Shown here: one piece after another, positions 35,756 to 48,419 of the stretch
How positions within the stretch are numbered: position 1 is the first letter of the stretch
Layout: the number at the start of each line of letters is the position of its first letter
Assembly: GCA_003996215.1 (NCBI GenBank)
Contig: QJPP01000283.1
Span: 836,501-900,500 of the forward strand
Source of the DNA: Jaltomata sinuosa
Lineage: Eukaryota > Streptophyta > Magnoliopsida > Solanales > Solanaceae
Length of the DNA: 64,000 nt
Direction of reading: 5' to 3'
Notes under the pieces: generated by a model
Databases searched by the model: none
What the model was told of the DNA's origin: nothing
Seen by the model: only the letters and a program-made list of their open reading frames with translations
Program-made: the position numbers and the translations under genes

Positions 35756-38585
35756 AACTTGGTATTAGAGCATAGAGTTCAAGTGTCCTAGGGTATTTGT
35801 ACAGCCATATCTAGTAGAGTCTTGCTTATGGGTGTGTTGTGCACCACACTTATAATCAGGAGGCTACAGGGCATTTAGGAAATGTTTCTCTTCTGTTATA
35901 CTCTAGGTCGTGCAGTAGAGTTATTCCTTAAGGAACTTATGCAGATTCGTGTTAACCCAATTCCTCCAACCATGCCTCATCTCTGAGGTGGTGGAAACAG
36001 TAAAGTGTAGATTCCTATCAGTGTGATGCTGTCAGATAGAGCCATTAGAAAGTTAATAGACTGCACAAAGGCTTGAGAGGAGCCCACTAGTGCATTAAGT
36101 CTACTGATTCAAAAATATGTACCATTTTCTACTTGTGCAGTTAAGCCTACAGTAGAATGTGCTCTCAAACCCTATTCCAGAAACTTTACTATGGATGGCA
36201 CCATAGCCAAAAAGGTATGGTTCATTAGGTTCTTGGGTAGTATAGTCACTCAAAACTTAGTGTGAATGGAGATGTTATGAGCGATAAGTAGTAGAACGAC
36301 CCTAGAGCTAGGTGTATTAGTTTAGAAATATAGTAGCGTATCTATAAAAAGAGGATGGTAATGCTCATTTTATTGAATTGACCTAGTAGGCTTGACATAG
36401 TGTATGTAAAAATTAAGTTTATTAAATTGCAATGAATATGGTGGTGCAGGTAAGATGTATAGATGACCCCGAGAGGAATTTGTAAATTGTGACTAAGTTA
36501 TGAGATAAAGAAGAGAGCCTTAAGAACTAGAAAGGTAGATGTGTACCCAGGGTTGTACGTGGTTGCATGATGTTTAGGAGATTATAGATAGACGATGTTG
36601 AGTCCCTTAGCGTGGTTTTAATTCAGTTGATTTGTGTGGGTGTGAACTTAGAGAGATGATGTTAGTAAATGAATAAGCAAAGGTCAGATTGCTAAGTGTT
36701 AGAGGAAGTGGTTATATATTCCTGTAAGAGTATGAGTCCTCTAGTGATAGCCTTAAAGGTAAAGAAGAAACTAAGAGATGTCTTAAAAGAAGACCTAGCA
36801 AGGGTTTAGCATCTTTCCGTTATAGCCTATCAGGGAGAGTTTAGCGCCCAAGAGTGCAGTGATACCTCAATCCTACAAGAGTTAGTTGAATATAGCCTAG
36901 TTTATGAGAGATATCTACAGACTTAGAAGGGTGATGTTTGAGCTAAGGGGAGATGATAAAATAAAGAACCAAGTAGAGTCCTGCAACTCAACTAGTATAG
37001 AATTCTAGAGAGAGCTATGATGGGATATCGATCCATTCTGATTCCAGTGGATTTCCTAGCACTTCAGTCTAGATGACACTATACTCAGACGTATTTGTGC
37101 CATATTCATGACTAAGTTCATGCATCCTTATAGATTCATGTCAATGCTCAGCTGCTAGAACAAATAGAAATTTCTCCGGATAGCGATTCCAATTTTACTC
37201 TATGATTTTAGAATTCCAGCCTTATGATAGGAGACTCGGTATATATGTAAACTCATGTCTCACAATATACTTAGTTCTATGTACTCATTTCAATCCTCAA
37301 GTTATGCCTTAATGTCTAATGAAATCATGCTACATCATGTATATGCTTGGACCAGATTTCTTAAACAGTTCATGCTTATAATTTCCTTACTCTAACAATG
37401 ATTCCAATGTCCAGAATGTGAGACACTCAAGCCTTTGCACTTGACTTCTCAGACCTAACCTTGAGTGGCTAGATGACGCTAAGTATAAGTCATGACCGAT
37501 CAATATTCCTTCATTTGTGATACTCATGCTTCCACTCTCTCCCTTAAGTGGTCTTGTCTTATGTTGTCATAGGTGTTAGTTAAGGGAGCTAAGTAGTAGC
37601 CTTAATGGGGAGTACTAGATTTCCCTTTTTATTTGGTGTCCCTTTGTAGAAGTTCTTGCAGTTACATTTTCTAGATATGCTAAGGAAAAAGAGAGAAGTA
37701 TCAGATAGTATCAGCTACAAAGAATCCATAGGATGATCATAGTAATAGTCTTGAATATCATGATGAAATAAATATGGGCCTTTGCTTTTTTCAACTAGTG
37801 ACCCATTGATTAGAGTTCAAGGTTAGTGCATTTTCATGACAAGAAGGAATATCATTCTTGGGAGATAACTCCAGATGAAAGAGATTTAGTCGAGATAGGC
37901 TTGAACATGGTGAAAGAAGGTAGTTAGACTCATACCTTAGCCTCTATATGTGCATTGATGAGAATTTTAGTTGCAAATGGTAAGTGTGGTATTCAGAGAA
38001 GTTGGTGTAGTTAAAAAGGGTATTCCTAAGATTAAAAGCTATCAACTGTATTGGTTAAGGCAAGAATAGTCTTGTTCTTACTCCCTGCCCAGGATGCTCA
38101 TACCTTATGTCCAGTAGTTTCAAATAACAAGATAGTAGATTTCTCATATCAGACCAATTCAGACCTGTCAGTAATCATTCCTAAGGCTAGAAGGCCCTAC
38201 GTTCAGTTCAGTGCATGCTAGTAAATTCAATCTAGAAGAGAATAGTTTTCTCTTATAGTTACTCCTCTCAATTTTATGTTCCTTTTAGTTATTGAGATTT
38301 CTAAGAGTGCATTCGTTCTTTATGATTTTCAGCAAAGCCCCTACTCTCACTCAAGACAAGTTATCATGTTACATGTTCAGTTTCATGTTCCATCAGTTGT
38401 TCTCATGCCCCCAGTATGCAGACATGCCTCATGAATTAAGCTCAGTCTATATTTCAATCAAAAATTAGTTTTTCATGTTAGTACTTCAGCTTTTAAAACT
38501 CACTAGGTGGGATTGCATCTCTTTCCTGACCATCTCATCTAAGTAAGACTTCATTCGAGGATGAGTGATCCCATGGAGGAGATAT
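35756..38585 (+). other. Internal region 1, non-coding
   Basis: 2,830 bases. It starts with a tRNA-Met-like primer site and ends in ATGGAGGAGATAT (38573-38585), preceded by 'cattcgaggatgagtgatccc', a typical pre-LTR text of plant Ty3/gypsy elements. Near 35971 an ATG in the usual gag place is followed by CCT CAT CTC TGA; the same defect is in internal 2. No frame in it encodes a recognisable domain. I judge it a non-autonomous derivative. Confidence 0.7.
35760..35771 (+). other. Primer binding site, tRNA-Met type
   Basis: TGGTATTAGAGC, one base different from TGGTATCAGAGC, four bases after LTR A. Confidence 0.75.
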
Positions 38586-39478
38586 TGTAACACACCAAAA
38601 AATCTAAGCTAAGATCCAGACCATTTTCATATATTGTTAGATCTGAACCAGATGATTTCAAATATTAAATAGGTGTTGAGATCAATAATTATGTGTGGGA
38701 AATGTTTTAGATACGAATTAGGGTCATAAAGAACCTCTAGCTCAAAGTTGAGTTGAAAGCTTCCTTACCGATTGAGTTTTAGTGTAAGATTATTTAAGGG
38801 TAAACTTAAAATGATTATAAATCCTAGAATATGAAGAATTTGGTGGCTTAGTACCCACCAAATTAAAGGTCTTTGAATCTTCATTCTAACTCCACCGACC
38901 GTGAATTAATATGAGTCTGGAGTAAAAAGTTATCATTATTTTACTAAAGGGTGTCTATCTATCAAAATAACAGACAGAAACCACGAGAGGAATCCATGGC
39001 TCGTGGATCAAACCACAAACCATGGATTGCATCCGTGAAAATCAGACCTGGAACTCAAATTTTTGTCTGAAAACAATGCGAAGGTTCCACGGATCATGAA
39101 ACCAACTCGTGGAAATAGTCCAGAAGCCTGAAAGGTGGTATGAGAACCACGACTTCCATTCACGGACTGTGGTATATTCCATGAGCCGTGGTTCATGTCC
39201 GTGGAACCCGATACGAGTCTTTTTTAGTTGTTTTACTTAGTTTTCTCAGGGGTATTTTAGACTTTTTCCACCTTGCTTTTTATTCGTAAACTAAGTTGTT
39301 TTATACCTGTTTGGAGAGGTTTTATCCGTACTTAGTCTTTCCTCTCCTAATTCCATGGATTCAAGTTTCAAGAAAAGAAAAGAATGCTCTCTTTCAAACT
39401 AAATACCTAGGGTTCATCCTCAAGATCAAAACCTCCATGTTTCGTTCAAGATTATCCAGTAAATATGCATGCGGGTAT
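38586..39478 (+). repeat. LTR B, part 1
   Basis: Starts TGTAACACACC right after the purine tract of internal 1. It is interrupted at 39478 by the Athila-type complex, inside text matching 'gtatgtgggtat' of LTR A and LTR C. Confidence 0.85.
39474..39478. other. Target-site duplication GGTAT (left)
   Basis: GGTAT directly before the first Athila-type LTR, repeated at 54430-54434 after the third. In LTR C the uninterrupted text reads GGGTATTCAATGAGG, which confirms the target. Confidence 0.85.
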
Positions 39479-40981
39479 TGATGTGCCGGGATTCTAAGGC
39501 ACATTTGACGCTTTTAACTAAGAATACTCGCGAGTTTTCAAGCAACTTTTGTGGTTTTTGATGATTTTATGTTGTATTTGAAGGAAATGGAGACAAGGAT
39601 AAAAAGGAAGTGAAACATACTCAAGCTAAGTAACACGGGTTAGGCTTGACGGAGGGCCTAACGGCTCGTCACACAGGTGACTTACCATCATAGGAGCCAC
39701 CAAACCTGGCAGCAGCTAAAGAAGGGACTGGATAGTGGCGACGGTTGGCGTGACGGCCCGTCACACCCGTGAATGACCGTCAGCCAAGCCATCAAGTTAG
39801 AGCTCAAGGAGAGCATGCACTGGATAGTGGCGATAGTTGGCGTGATGTCCCGTCACACCCGTGACTGCCCATCAGCCAAGCTATCAAGTTAGAGCTAAAG
39901 GATAGCATGCACTGGATAGTGGCGACGGCTTGGAGTGACGGCCAGTCTCATGGGTGACGGTCTGTCAAGCGACTCGTCAACGTGAAGCGGGACTCCAAAA
40001 ATTCTATTTTTGGACTTTATTTCCTGGGCTACTATAAATACCCTGTGTTAGGGTTATTTTAATTATTCATTAACTAATATTTGTTAAACATTTTTTAAAC
40101 GTGTTTTGGGAGGAGAAAACATGATACAAACTCATTTTCTTCCTTTTCTTCCATTGTTCTTGGGATTTTCACCATTTGTGCTGGGATTCTACGAATTTCA
40201 AAGTAAAATATTAATTTTCTATTGTAAGAATTCCTTCTTCTCATATGAATACTAGTATTTCTTTACTTCGCTTTGCTAGCATGAGTGGCTAACCTCCCCA
40301 TAACTAGGGTTGTGAGATCCATGGCAAGAGTCACAATGTAGATTCCGGGTAGCGTTGGGTTAAATTTTTATGTTGTCACGTGGTTAATCATTCGTTATTT
40401 ACGTTTTCTAATGGTTGCAAACATTAGAACATACCTAGGTTTGATTTGCTTGAACAAAGATATTAAAACCGGGAAATTTGATTAACTACGAGGATTCGAG
40501 ACTACCAACTCTCGTCTAATGATTAATACTGTAACTAGATTAATCTACTCGATGTTTAGGATTGAAATAAGAAAGTTCACCTTTTCAAGTTCGAGAGAAT
40601 TGAAAAGGAAATTCGTCTATTTGGTTGAGAAACGTTTAGATGATACGATTAAGTCAATCACATCGTGATATGCATATAGAAAGAACCCAGTTAAGCTTTG
40701 AATCGAAATTGTTACGACGCCATGGTGAACACTTCCCTAGTTCATTCTCATATTTATTAATACTTGTTCAAACTCGCAACTAGTTACTTGCATTGTTCAA
40801 ATATTGATGACAGAAACCCCCCCCCCAATTTACCGGAAACTATTGACTACTAGTCAACTAACTCACTAACGATTTAATTTGCACCTTATTCCCTCTTGGA
40901 TCGACCCCAACCTTTGTTGGGTTCTATATTTGACCACGACCGCTTACGCTTTGTAATTGGAGTTGTAATTTGGGCGTATCA
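39479..40981 (+). repeat. Athila-type LTR 1
   Basis: 1,503 bases. CpG-rich blocks of GACGG...CCGTC lie at about 39648-39985, and a TATAAATA box at 40033-40040. A C-run lies near 40810. It differs from LTR 2 and LTR 3 by scattered substitutions (about 7 in the first 120 bases against each), close to a star-like pattern with LTR 1 slightly longer. Confidence 0.88.
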
Positions 40982-41339
40982 AATTCAAGCTTATGGCATC
41001 TCATGTGCATTGTTTGAAATCATTTGTGAGTGTGAGCGCCTTAACTAATCCCAAATCTTGTGTGTGGAACTTCTTTGTAGTGAGGGCACCGAGATTTCTG
41101 TATCATCTATTGACTGTTGGGATAGCTGTTGTGTGTGTATGTAGAATATTCTATCATATCGGAATGACATGTTTGGATCCTTGCAAGTTAGTGTTTCATA
41201 CATTTGTGTACTATCGGGGGGGCTTGATTTAAATTTAATAGACTGTTGAGTGGCCATGATTTGCTAAAGATATGTGTTTGTATTCTTAGTTGAGTCGTCA
41301 TTTTGTTGTTTGTTGTCATGTTGCTTGAGGAGAGGGTGT
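40982..41339 (+). other. Internal stub between LTR 1 and LTR 2
   Basis: Consists of AATT, the first four internal bases, joined to a copy of 52555-52926. This leaves out about 9.7 kb of internal sequence, including the primer site and all genes. Near its right end, 19 bases of the purine-tract region are also missing (GAGG-A-GAGGGTGT, where the full copy has 19 more bases between). The 79-residue frame at 40993-41232 has a 77-residue counterpart at 52562-52795, but the two differ mostly at amino-acid-changing sites and neither is a supported gene. Confidence 0.8.
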
Positions 41340-42840
41340 TGATGTGCCGGGATTCTACGGCACATTTGACGCCTTTAACTAAGAATACTCGCGATTTTTC
41401 AAGCAACTTTTTTGGTTTTTGATGTTGTTATGTTGTATTTGCAGGAAATGGAGACAAGGATAAAAAGGAAGTGAAAAATACTCAAGCTAAGTAACACGGG
41501 ATAGGCTTGACGGAGGGCCTGACGGCTCGTCACACAGGAGACTTACCGTCAGGGGAGCCACCAAACCTGGCAGCAGCTAAAGGAAGCACTGGATAGTGGC
41601 GACGGTTGGCATGACGGCCCGTCACACCCGTGACTGACCGTCAGCCAAGCCGTCAAGTTAGAGCTCAAGGAGAGCATGCACTAGATAGTGGCGACGGTTG
41701 GCGTGATGGCCCGTCACACCCATGACTGCCCGTCAGCCAAGCCATCAAGTTAGAGCTAAAGGATAGCATGCACTTGATAGTGGCGACGGCTTGGAGTGAC
41801 GGCCAGTCTCATGGGTGACGGTCCGTCAAGCGACCGGTCAACGCGAAGCGGGACTCCGAAAATTCTATTTTGGACTTTATTTCCTGGGCTACTATAAATA
41901 TCCTGTGTTAGGGTTATTTTAATTATTCATTAACTAATATTTGTTAGACGTTTTTTAAATGAGTTTTGGGAGGAGAAAACACGATAAAAACTTGTTTTCT
42001 TCCTTTTCTTCCATTGTTCTTGGGATTTTCACCATTAGTGCTGGGATTCTAAGAAGTTCAAAGTAAAATATTAATTTTCTATTGTAAGAATTCCTTCTTC
42101 TCATATGAATACTAGTATTTCTTTACTTCTCTTTGCTAGCATGAGTGGCTAACCTCCCCACAACTAGGGTTGTGGGATCCATGGCAAGAGTCACAATGTA
42201 GATTTCGGGTAGCGTTGGCTTAAATTTATATGTTGTCACGTGGTTAATCATTAGTTATTTACGTTTTCTAATGGTTGCAAACATTAGAACATACCTAGGT
42301 TTTATTTGCTTGAACAAAGAGATTAAAACCGGGAAATTTGATTAATTACGAGGATTCGAGACTACCAACTCTCGTCTTATGATTAATGATGTAACTAGAT
42401 TAATCTACTCGATGTTTAGGATTGAAATAAGAAAGTTCACCTTTTCAAGTTCGAGAGAATTGAAAAGGAAATTAGTCTATTTGGTTGAGAAACGTTTAGA
42501 TGATACCATTAAGTCAATCACATCGTGATATGCATATAGAAAGAACCCAGTTAAGCTTTGAATCGAAATTGTTATAACGCCATGGTGAACACTTCCCTTG
42601 TTCATTCTCATATTGATTAATAATTGTTGAAACACGCAATTAGTTACTTGCATTGTTCAAATATTGATCACAGAAACCCCCCCCCAATTTACCGGAAACT
42701 ATTGACTACTAGTCAACTAACTCACTAACGATTTAATTTGCACCTTATTCCTTGTGGGATCGACCCCAACCTTTGTTGGGTTCTATATTTGACGACGACC
42801 GCTTATGCTTCGTAATTGGAGTTGTAATTTGGGCGTATCA
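41340..42840 (+). repeat. Athila-type LTR 2 (5' LTR of the complete internal region)
   Basis: 1,501 bases, the LTR that would drive the complete internal region. GACGG/CCGTC blocks lie at about 41508-41845 and TATAAATA at 41893-41900, followed by 'tcctgtgttaggg', a likely transcription-start region conserved in all three LTRs. Confidence 0.88.
41893..41900 (+). promoter_or_regulatory. TATA box of LTR 2
   Basis: TATAAATA, conserved at 40033-40040 and 53480-53487 in the context GGGCTACTATAAATA. It lies about 50 bases after the last CpG-rich inverted block. Confidence 0.65.
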
Positions 42841-42845
42841 AATTT

Positions 42846-42863
42846 TGGCGCCGTTGCCGGGGA
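42846..42863 (+). other. Primer binding site, tRNA-Asp
   Basis: TGGCGCCGTTGCCGGGGA is an 18-base match to the complement of the plant tRNA-Asp 3' end, including the CCA tail. It starts five bases after LTR 2. This site is typical of Athila-type elements. Confidence 0.9.
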
Positions 42864-42968
42864 CTACAGTTTTTTATTAAGTCCGGTGTGTTTATTTGAC
42901 TCTTAGTCATATTTCCTGATTTTACTTTTATTTGTTGTTTTTGTTTGTTACAGTTTACTGAGTTGTGC

Positions 42969-44555
42969 ATGCCAAGTACCCGATGCTCAGGTGAACCAAT
43001 ATTACCCTATGACCCCGAGCTCGCAAGAACGCTAAGGCAAACCATGAATGTACAACAGCAGGAGGCAGCAAGGCTCGCTGCAGAACAGCAGGCTCAACAG
43101 GATCAGCATCACTTGAATGTTGAGGATATAGAGGATGATATGGCATTAGATGGAGTTGGTGCTATGGGCGCCATTGTTCTTCCTCCGCTAGAGCCCGGGG
43201 ACAAGTTCAACATTACTAGCACAATTCTCCAGCTGTTGAACTTAAAGGGATTGTTCCGTGGTATGGCTGGTGATGATCCAAACCGACGCCTGATGAATTT
43301 TGTCGGTATCTGCAAGTCGTTCGAATTGCCTGGAATAAGTCAGACCGCGATTAGACTCAGGTTGTTTCCATTGTCTCTGTCTAATGAGGCAGCGTTATGG
43401 TTGACAGAGCTAACCCCCGACTCTATCACAACCTGGGGAGAGTTGAAAGGAACTTTTCTAGAAAGGTTTTTTCCTCCCTCTAGGATGATACAGTTGAGGG
43501 ATGAAATTAGCAATTTCAGACAACAACCTCATGAGGCATTACATGAGACGTGGTTGTGGTTCAAGAAGAAGTTGACATAATGCCCGAACCATCAGTTGAC
43601 CGAAAATTTCCTAATGCAAACATTCTATAGGGCACTGAATTCGTCTACGAAGCCGACACTGGATAATGCAGCAGGTGGAGCGTTTATGGGTCTTACCTTT
43701 ATCGATGCCACATCTATTTTGGATCGGCTGACTAAAACCAACAGGGCCTGGCATACACGGGATACGGAGGTGGTTGCTAGCACTTATGCAGTCGGTATGT
43801 CAGCAAAAAAGCGCAGGAAAGAGGAAGAGCGGGACCAAGATATGGCCCATCTGAAAATGCAAATGGACCTACTGACAAAATATTTGCTTTCAGGAGGTAC
43901 AGAGAAAGTGAAAGCTGTGGGTTCCCAAGGTAGAGCAGCAGAGTTTGAATCTGATGAGGAGGCAAATTATTTGGGTGGTTTCCAGGCCAATGGTTAGGGA
44001 AACCAAGGTCAGAACTATCAGAAGGACAACTACTATGAAAAAGCTGGCTACAGAGACCGTGATCAAGGGAACTGGAAGAATAAAACTGATGGAGGTGGGT
44101 TGTATGTACCACCTGGTAATCGGGAAAGAGCTAGCAACGAGACAGGGACGTCCAAGTTAGAGAATATGATGGCAAAGATGTTGTTGAAGGTGGAATCTAC
44201 TGACTCCGGAGTCAAGGAAATGAAATCTGAGTTATCATCAATGAGTCAGTTAGTGAATTCTCATTCCACCTCAATCAAGCAGCTAGAGCAACAAATGAGT
44301 CAAGTCTCGACGTCCCTAAATCAAAGGAAAGCTGGGACATTGCTAAGTGACACCATTCAAAACCCGAGAAACGACAAAAATTGTATGGCAATCACCACCA
44401 TAAACGGTAAGACATTATCGGAATCACATCCGGTAATTCACACTCAGAAAGGTAATATTGCTGAGGAAGATGAGTTAGTAGATGCCGAAAATATGGTCGA
44501 TGAGGGTGTGAGAGTATCTATTGAAAAACCCATTGAGGTAGAGGATGCTACTTAA
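42969..44555 (+). pseudogene. gag: Athila-type gag, three in-frame stops
   Basis: The start is the ATG at 42969 (MPSTRCSGEPILPYDPELARTL), which matches the family's usual opening; the frame is open upstream but only via TTG. The capsid-type domain runs over residues of about 90-205: NRRLMNFVGICKSF, ALWLTELTPDSITTWGEL, FLERFFPPSR. Stops interrupt at 43578 (TAA, codon 204), 43995 (TAG, codon 343) and 44553 (TAA, codon 529), all in one frame and with no frameshift. After the second stop an N/Q/Y/G-rich stretch leads to GLYVPPGNRERASN, the usual linker of this lineage; no CCHC knuckle is present, as is common in Athila gag. A heptad-like stretch near 44190-44310 could be a coiled coil. The product would package element RNA. 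Readthrough is not plausible at three sites, so I call it dead. Confidence 0.88.
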
Positions 44556-46976
44556 GTGCTCACGGATAAAAGAAAGAAAGTTGAAAAACGTCCAACTATG
44601 ATGCCTCGGCCACCGCCTCCTTTCCCACAACTATTGAAGAAGAAAGTGGAAGATAGCAAGTTCCTAAATTTCATGACCATGCTCAAGCAGATATCAGTGA
44701 ACATTCCTCTGGTGGATGCGCTTGAACAAATGCCCGGTTATGCCAAGTTCATGAAGGACTTGATCACAAAGAAGAGGTCGGTAAGTTTTGAACCGGAAGA
44801 CAACCTCCACCATTGTAACGCCATTTCATCAAGGTCGCTAGTCCAAAAGAAAGAAGACCCGGGTGCGTTCACTATTACTTGCACCATAGGGGAGTTTAAC
44901 TTTGCAAAAGCTCTTTGTGACTTGGGGGCTAGCATAAACTTGATGGCGTTATCCATCTACCGGCAGTTGGGCTTAGGATCTCCCAAACCGATGACTATGA
45001 GACTGTTGATGGCTGATAGATCGGTTAAACGCCCGGTGGGTATTTTTTATGATGTGCTTGTGAAGGTGGGGAAGTTCATATTTCTGGCAGACTTCGTGAT
45101 TTTGGACTGCGAAGTGGACTTTGAAGTCCTTATTATTTTGGGATGACCCTTCTTGGCAACCGGAAGAGTATTAGTAGATATGGAGAGCAACGAGTTGACC
45201 TTCAGGTTGAACATTGAAGTAGTAAAGTTTAATGTGTGCAAGTCAATGAGGCAACTGAGGGACATGAATGTCATCTCGGTTATTGATGTTATTGCCGAAT
45301 CTGATGTGATTGTTTCTGTTGAAGAGAGACTTGCTGTAGCGACATTGGCAACAGTCATGATGAACTTCGATGATGATGACATCGAAGATTATGAAGAAAT
45401 TGTAAATGTTGTGGTTGGAATGGGGTCATATTGTTACGCCCCAAAGAAATTAGATCTCGATTTAAAGAATAGACCGACACCTCCTGCAAAGCCTTCTATT
45501 GAGGAAGCGCCGGTATTAGAGTTGAAAGAGTTGCCAGGCCATCTGAAGTATGCATTTTTAGGTGAGAAAGATACCTTACCTATAATCATTGCGACAGACC
45601 TTGTGCAATCTCAAGTTGAAGCTTTACTATCCACACTGAGGAGACACAAGAGAGCAATCAGCTGGACCATTGCAGATATTATTGGCATCCCACCAGGTAT
45701 TTGTAATCATAAGATACAGTTAGAAGAAAATTGCACTCCCACCACCGAGCACCAGCGGAGACTGAATTCGCCAATGCAAGAGGTGGTGAAGAAAGAGATC
45801 ATCAAATGGCTCGATGCTGGAGTGGTTTACCCAATTTTTGATAGCAAATGGGTAAGCCCAGTGCAATGTGTTCCTATGAATGGAGGAATGACTGTGGTTG
45901 CAAATGACAAAAATGAGCTGATTCCATTAAGACCTGTCACGGGGTGGCGAGTCTGTATGGATTACCGGAAGCTAAACTCCTGGACTCTCCGTGATCATTT
46001 CCCCATGCCCTTTATGGATCATATGCTAGATAGATTAGCAATCAGGGGTTGGTACTGCTTTTTAGATGGATATTCGGGTTACAACCAAATATACATCGCC
46101 CTGGAAAATCAGGAGAAAACCACTTTCACATGTCCCTACGGTACATTTGCTTTTAGACGCATGCCCTTTGATCTTTGCAATGCTCCTGCAACATTCCAAA
46201 GATGCATGATGTCTATCTTTTCTGATATGGTGGAGAACACATTGGAAGTCTTCATGGATGACTTTTTGGTAGTGGGTGATGCATTTGATGATTGCTTGAC
46301 TAATCTGGGTCAAGCATTACAAAGGTTTGAAGAGTCAAACCTCGTGCTGAATTGGGAGAAATGCCATTTCATGGTGAAAGAAGGCATTGTATCAGGGCAC
46401 AAAATATCTACGAGAGGTCTAGAGGTGGATAGAGCCAAGATAGAAGTCATCGAGAAACTACCTCCACCCATTTCAGTAAAGGGTGTGAGGATCTTTCTTG
46501 GTCATGCCGGTTTCAACCGAAGATTCATTAAAGATTTCTCTAAGGTTTCTACCCCATTGTGCAGGTTGCTTGAAAAGGAGACTAAGTTTGTATTTGATGC
46601 TGAGTGTTTGAGGGCGTTTGAGTGCCTGAAAGAAAAGTTAGTGGATGCTCCTATTATAATTGCCCCGGATTGGTCCAAACCGTTCAAAGTAATGTGCGAT
46701 GCAAGTGGTGTTGCACTTGGAGCTGTTCTGGGACAGAAGCGAGACAAACTTTTTCACCCCATTTATTATACTAGTAAAGAATTGAATGGGGCGCAAAAGA
46801 ACTACACAGTGACAGAACAGGAGCTGTTGGCTGTTGTATACGCTTTTGAGAAATTCAGAGCGTACTTACTTGGTACAAAAGTGGTGGTGCACACAGATCA
46901 TGCAGCCTTGAGGTATTTAATGACCAAAAATGATGCAAAACCTCGACTAATCCGATGGGTGCTATTGTTGCAGTAA
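44556..46976 (+). pseudogene. pol: Protease, reverse transcriptase and RNase H region of Athila-type pol
   Basis: It continues the gag frame. Protease: ALCDLGASINLM with the catalytic Asp at 44919-44921; DLGAS instead of DTGA/DSGA is normal in Athila. VILDCEVDFEVLIILG is then cut by TGA at 45144; the family has Arg there, so CGA to TGA, a C-to-T change, is likely. Reverse transcriptase: WRVCMDYRKLN near 45946, FPMPFMDHMLDRLA, FLDGYSGYNQI, FTCPYGTFAFRRMPFDLCNAPATFQ, and the catalytic FMDDF at 46251-46265 with both Asp residues. RNase H: FKVMCDASGVALGAVL near 46685, YTVTEQELLAVVYAFEKFR, VHTDHAALRYL. TAA at 46974 follows RWVLLLQ where the family continues with Glu. All catalytic residues I looked for are present, so inactivation is recent and due to point stops. 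Confidence 0.9.
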
Positions 46977-48419
46977 TTTGACCTTGAAGTAAAAGATCAG
47001 AAAGGGTGTGAAAACCAAGTAGCGGATCATCTGTCCAGGCTCGAGAGGGAAGAGAACGTAGTAGATGAACCGGAGATTGATGATGCATTCCCGGTTGAGC
47101 AGGTGATGGGCGCGTCACTTGATATGGTGCCTTGGTACGCTAATTTCGCAAATTATGTGGTGAGTGACATGATCCCGAAAGATTTGAACTTCCACCAGAA
47201 AAAGAAATTTCTCCATGATGCAAGTAAGTTTTTCTGGGATGAGCCGTATTTATTCCGGTTGTGTGCTGACAACATAGTGAGGAGATGTGTTCCGGAAGTG
47301 GAAATGACAAGCATCTTGCAAGCTTGTCATTCGTCCCCAGTTGGAGGACATCATGCGGGTAATCGAACTGCCCGAAAAATCTTACAGTGTGGTTATTATT
47401 GGCCGACAATCCAGAAAGATTCATATGAATTTTCCAAGTTCTGTGATCAATGCCAACGAAGAGGAGCAATCTCTCGCCGACAAGAGTTGCCCATGTCCAT
47501 TATTTTTGAGGTTGAGTTATTCGACGTATGGGGAATAGATTTCATGGGCCCTTTTAACAGCTCTTATGGGAACCGTTACATCTTGGTAGCGGTGGATTAT
47601 GTTTCAAAATGGGTAGAGGCGGTTGCTTTGGCTGATAACGAAGGGAGAAGTATGGTGGACTTTCTAAAAAGAAACATCTTTGCTCGGTTTGGCACCCCTC
47701 ACACAATCATAAGTGATGGAGGTTCACATTTTTGCAATAAGGTGTTCCGGGCTGCTCTAGCAAAATATGGGGTGAAGCAACACAAGGTAGCCACACATTA
47801 TCACCCCCAAACCAGTGGGCAAGTCGAAGTGTCAAACCGTGAAATTAAAGAGATATTGGCAAAGTCTGTGAATGTGAACCAACGAGATTGGGCAAGAAAG
47901 CTGGATGACGCACTATGGGTGTACCAAACAGTGTTTAAGACGCCAATAGGTATGTCTCCTTACCAATTTGTTTTTGGTAAAGCTTGTCACTTGCCCGTGG
48001 AACTTGAGCACAAAGCCCTTTGGGCGCTCAAAAAGTTAAATCTCAGTTGGAGAGAGGCATCGAAACTAAGGTTGGAACAATTGAATGAGATGGACGAGTT
48101 CCGATTGCAAGCATATGAGAGATTCGCTCTCTACAAGGAACGAATGAAGCTATACCATGACAGAAAAATTGAGAAAAGGGAGTTCAAGGTTGGGGACTTG
48201 GTATTGTTTTTCAACTCCAGGATCAAATTATTTCCCGGGAAACTCAAATCCAAATGGTCCGGACCATTCAAAGTACACCAAGTGTTTCCATCCGGTGTGG
48301 TTGAACTCGAAAATAAGGATGGTGAGTTGTTCAAAGCCAATGGGCAGAGGGTAAAGCAATATTTGGGCCTCCCGGAGGAGGTACATGTTCTGTCTCTGGT
48401 GTATCTTGATGAAGTCTGA
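46977..48419 (+). pseudogene. pol: Integrase region of Athila-type pol
   Basis: It follows the stop at 46974 in the same frame: VADHLSRLERE linker, then the zinc-binding part with H...H...C..C (GGHHAGNRTARKILQCGYYW...FCDQCQRRG). The catalytic core has Asp in WGIDFMGPF (47538-47540), Asp in IISDGGSHF (47715-47717) and Glu in SGQVEVSNRE (47826-47828). I count 36 residues between the second Asp and the Glu. A GPF module (LFPGKLKSKWSGPFKV) follows. From the ATG at 47103 the frame is open for 438 residues to the stop at 48417. It would insert element DNA into the genome. It is open by itself but lies downstream of five stops in the polyprotein. Confidence 0.9.

Noticed and set aside
4874..42863. 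tRNA-like matches near the LTRs
   Set aside because: They are 12-18 base primer binding sites complementary to tRNA 3' ends, not tRNA genes; no cloverleaf around them.
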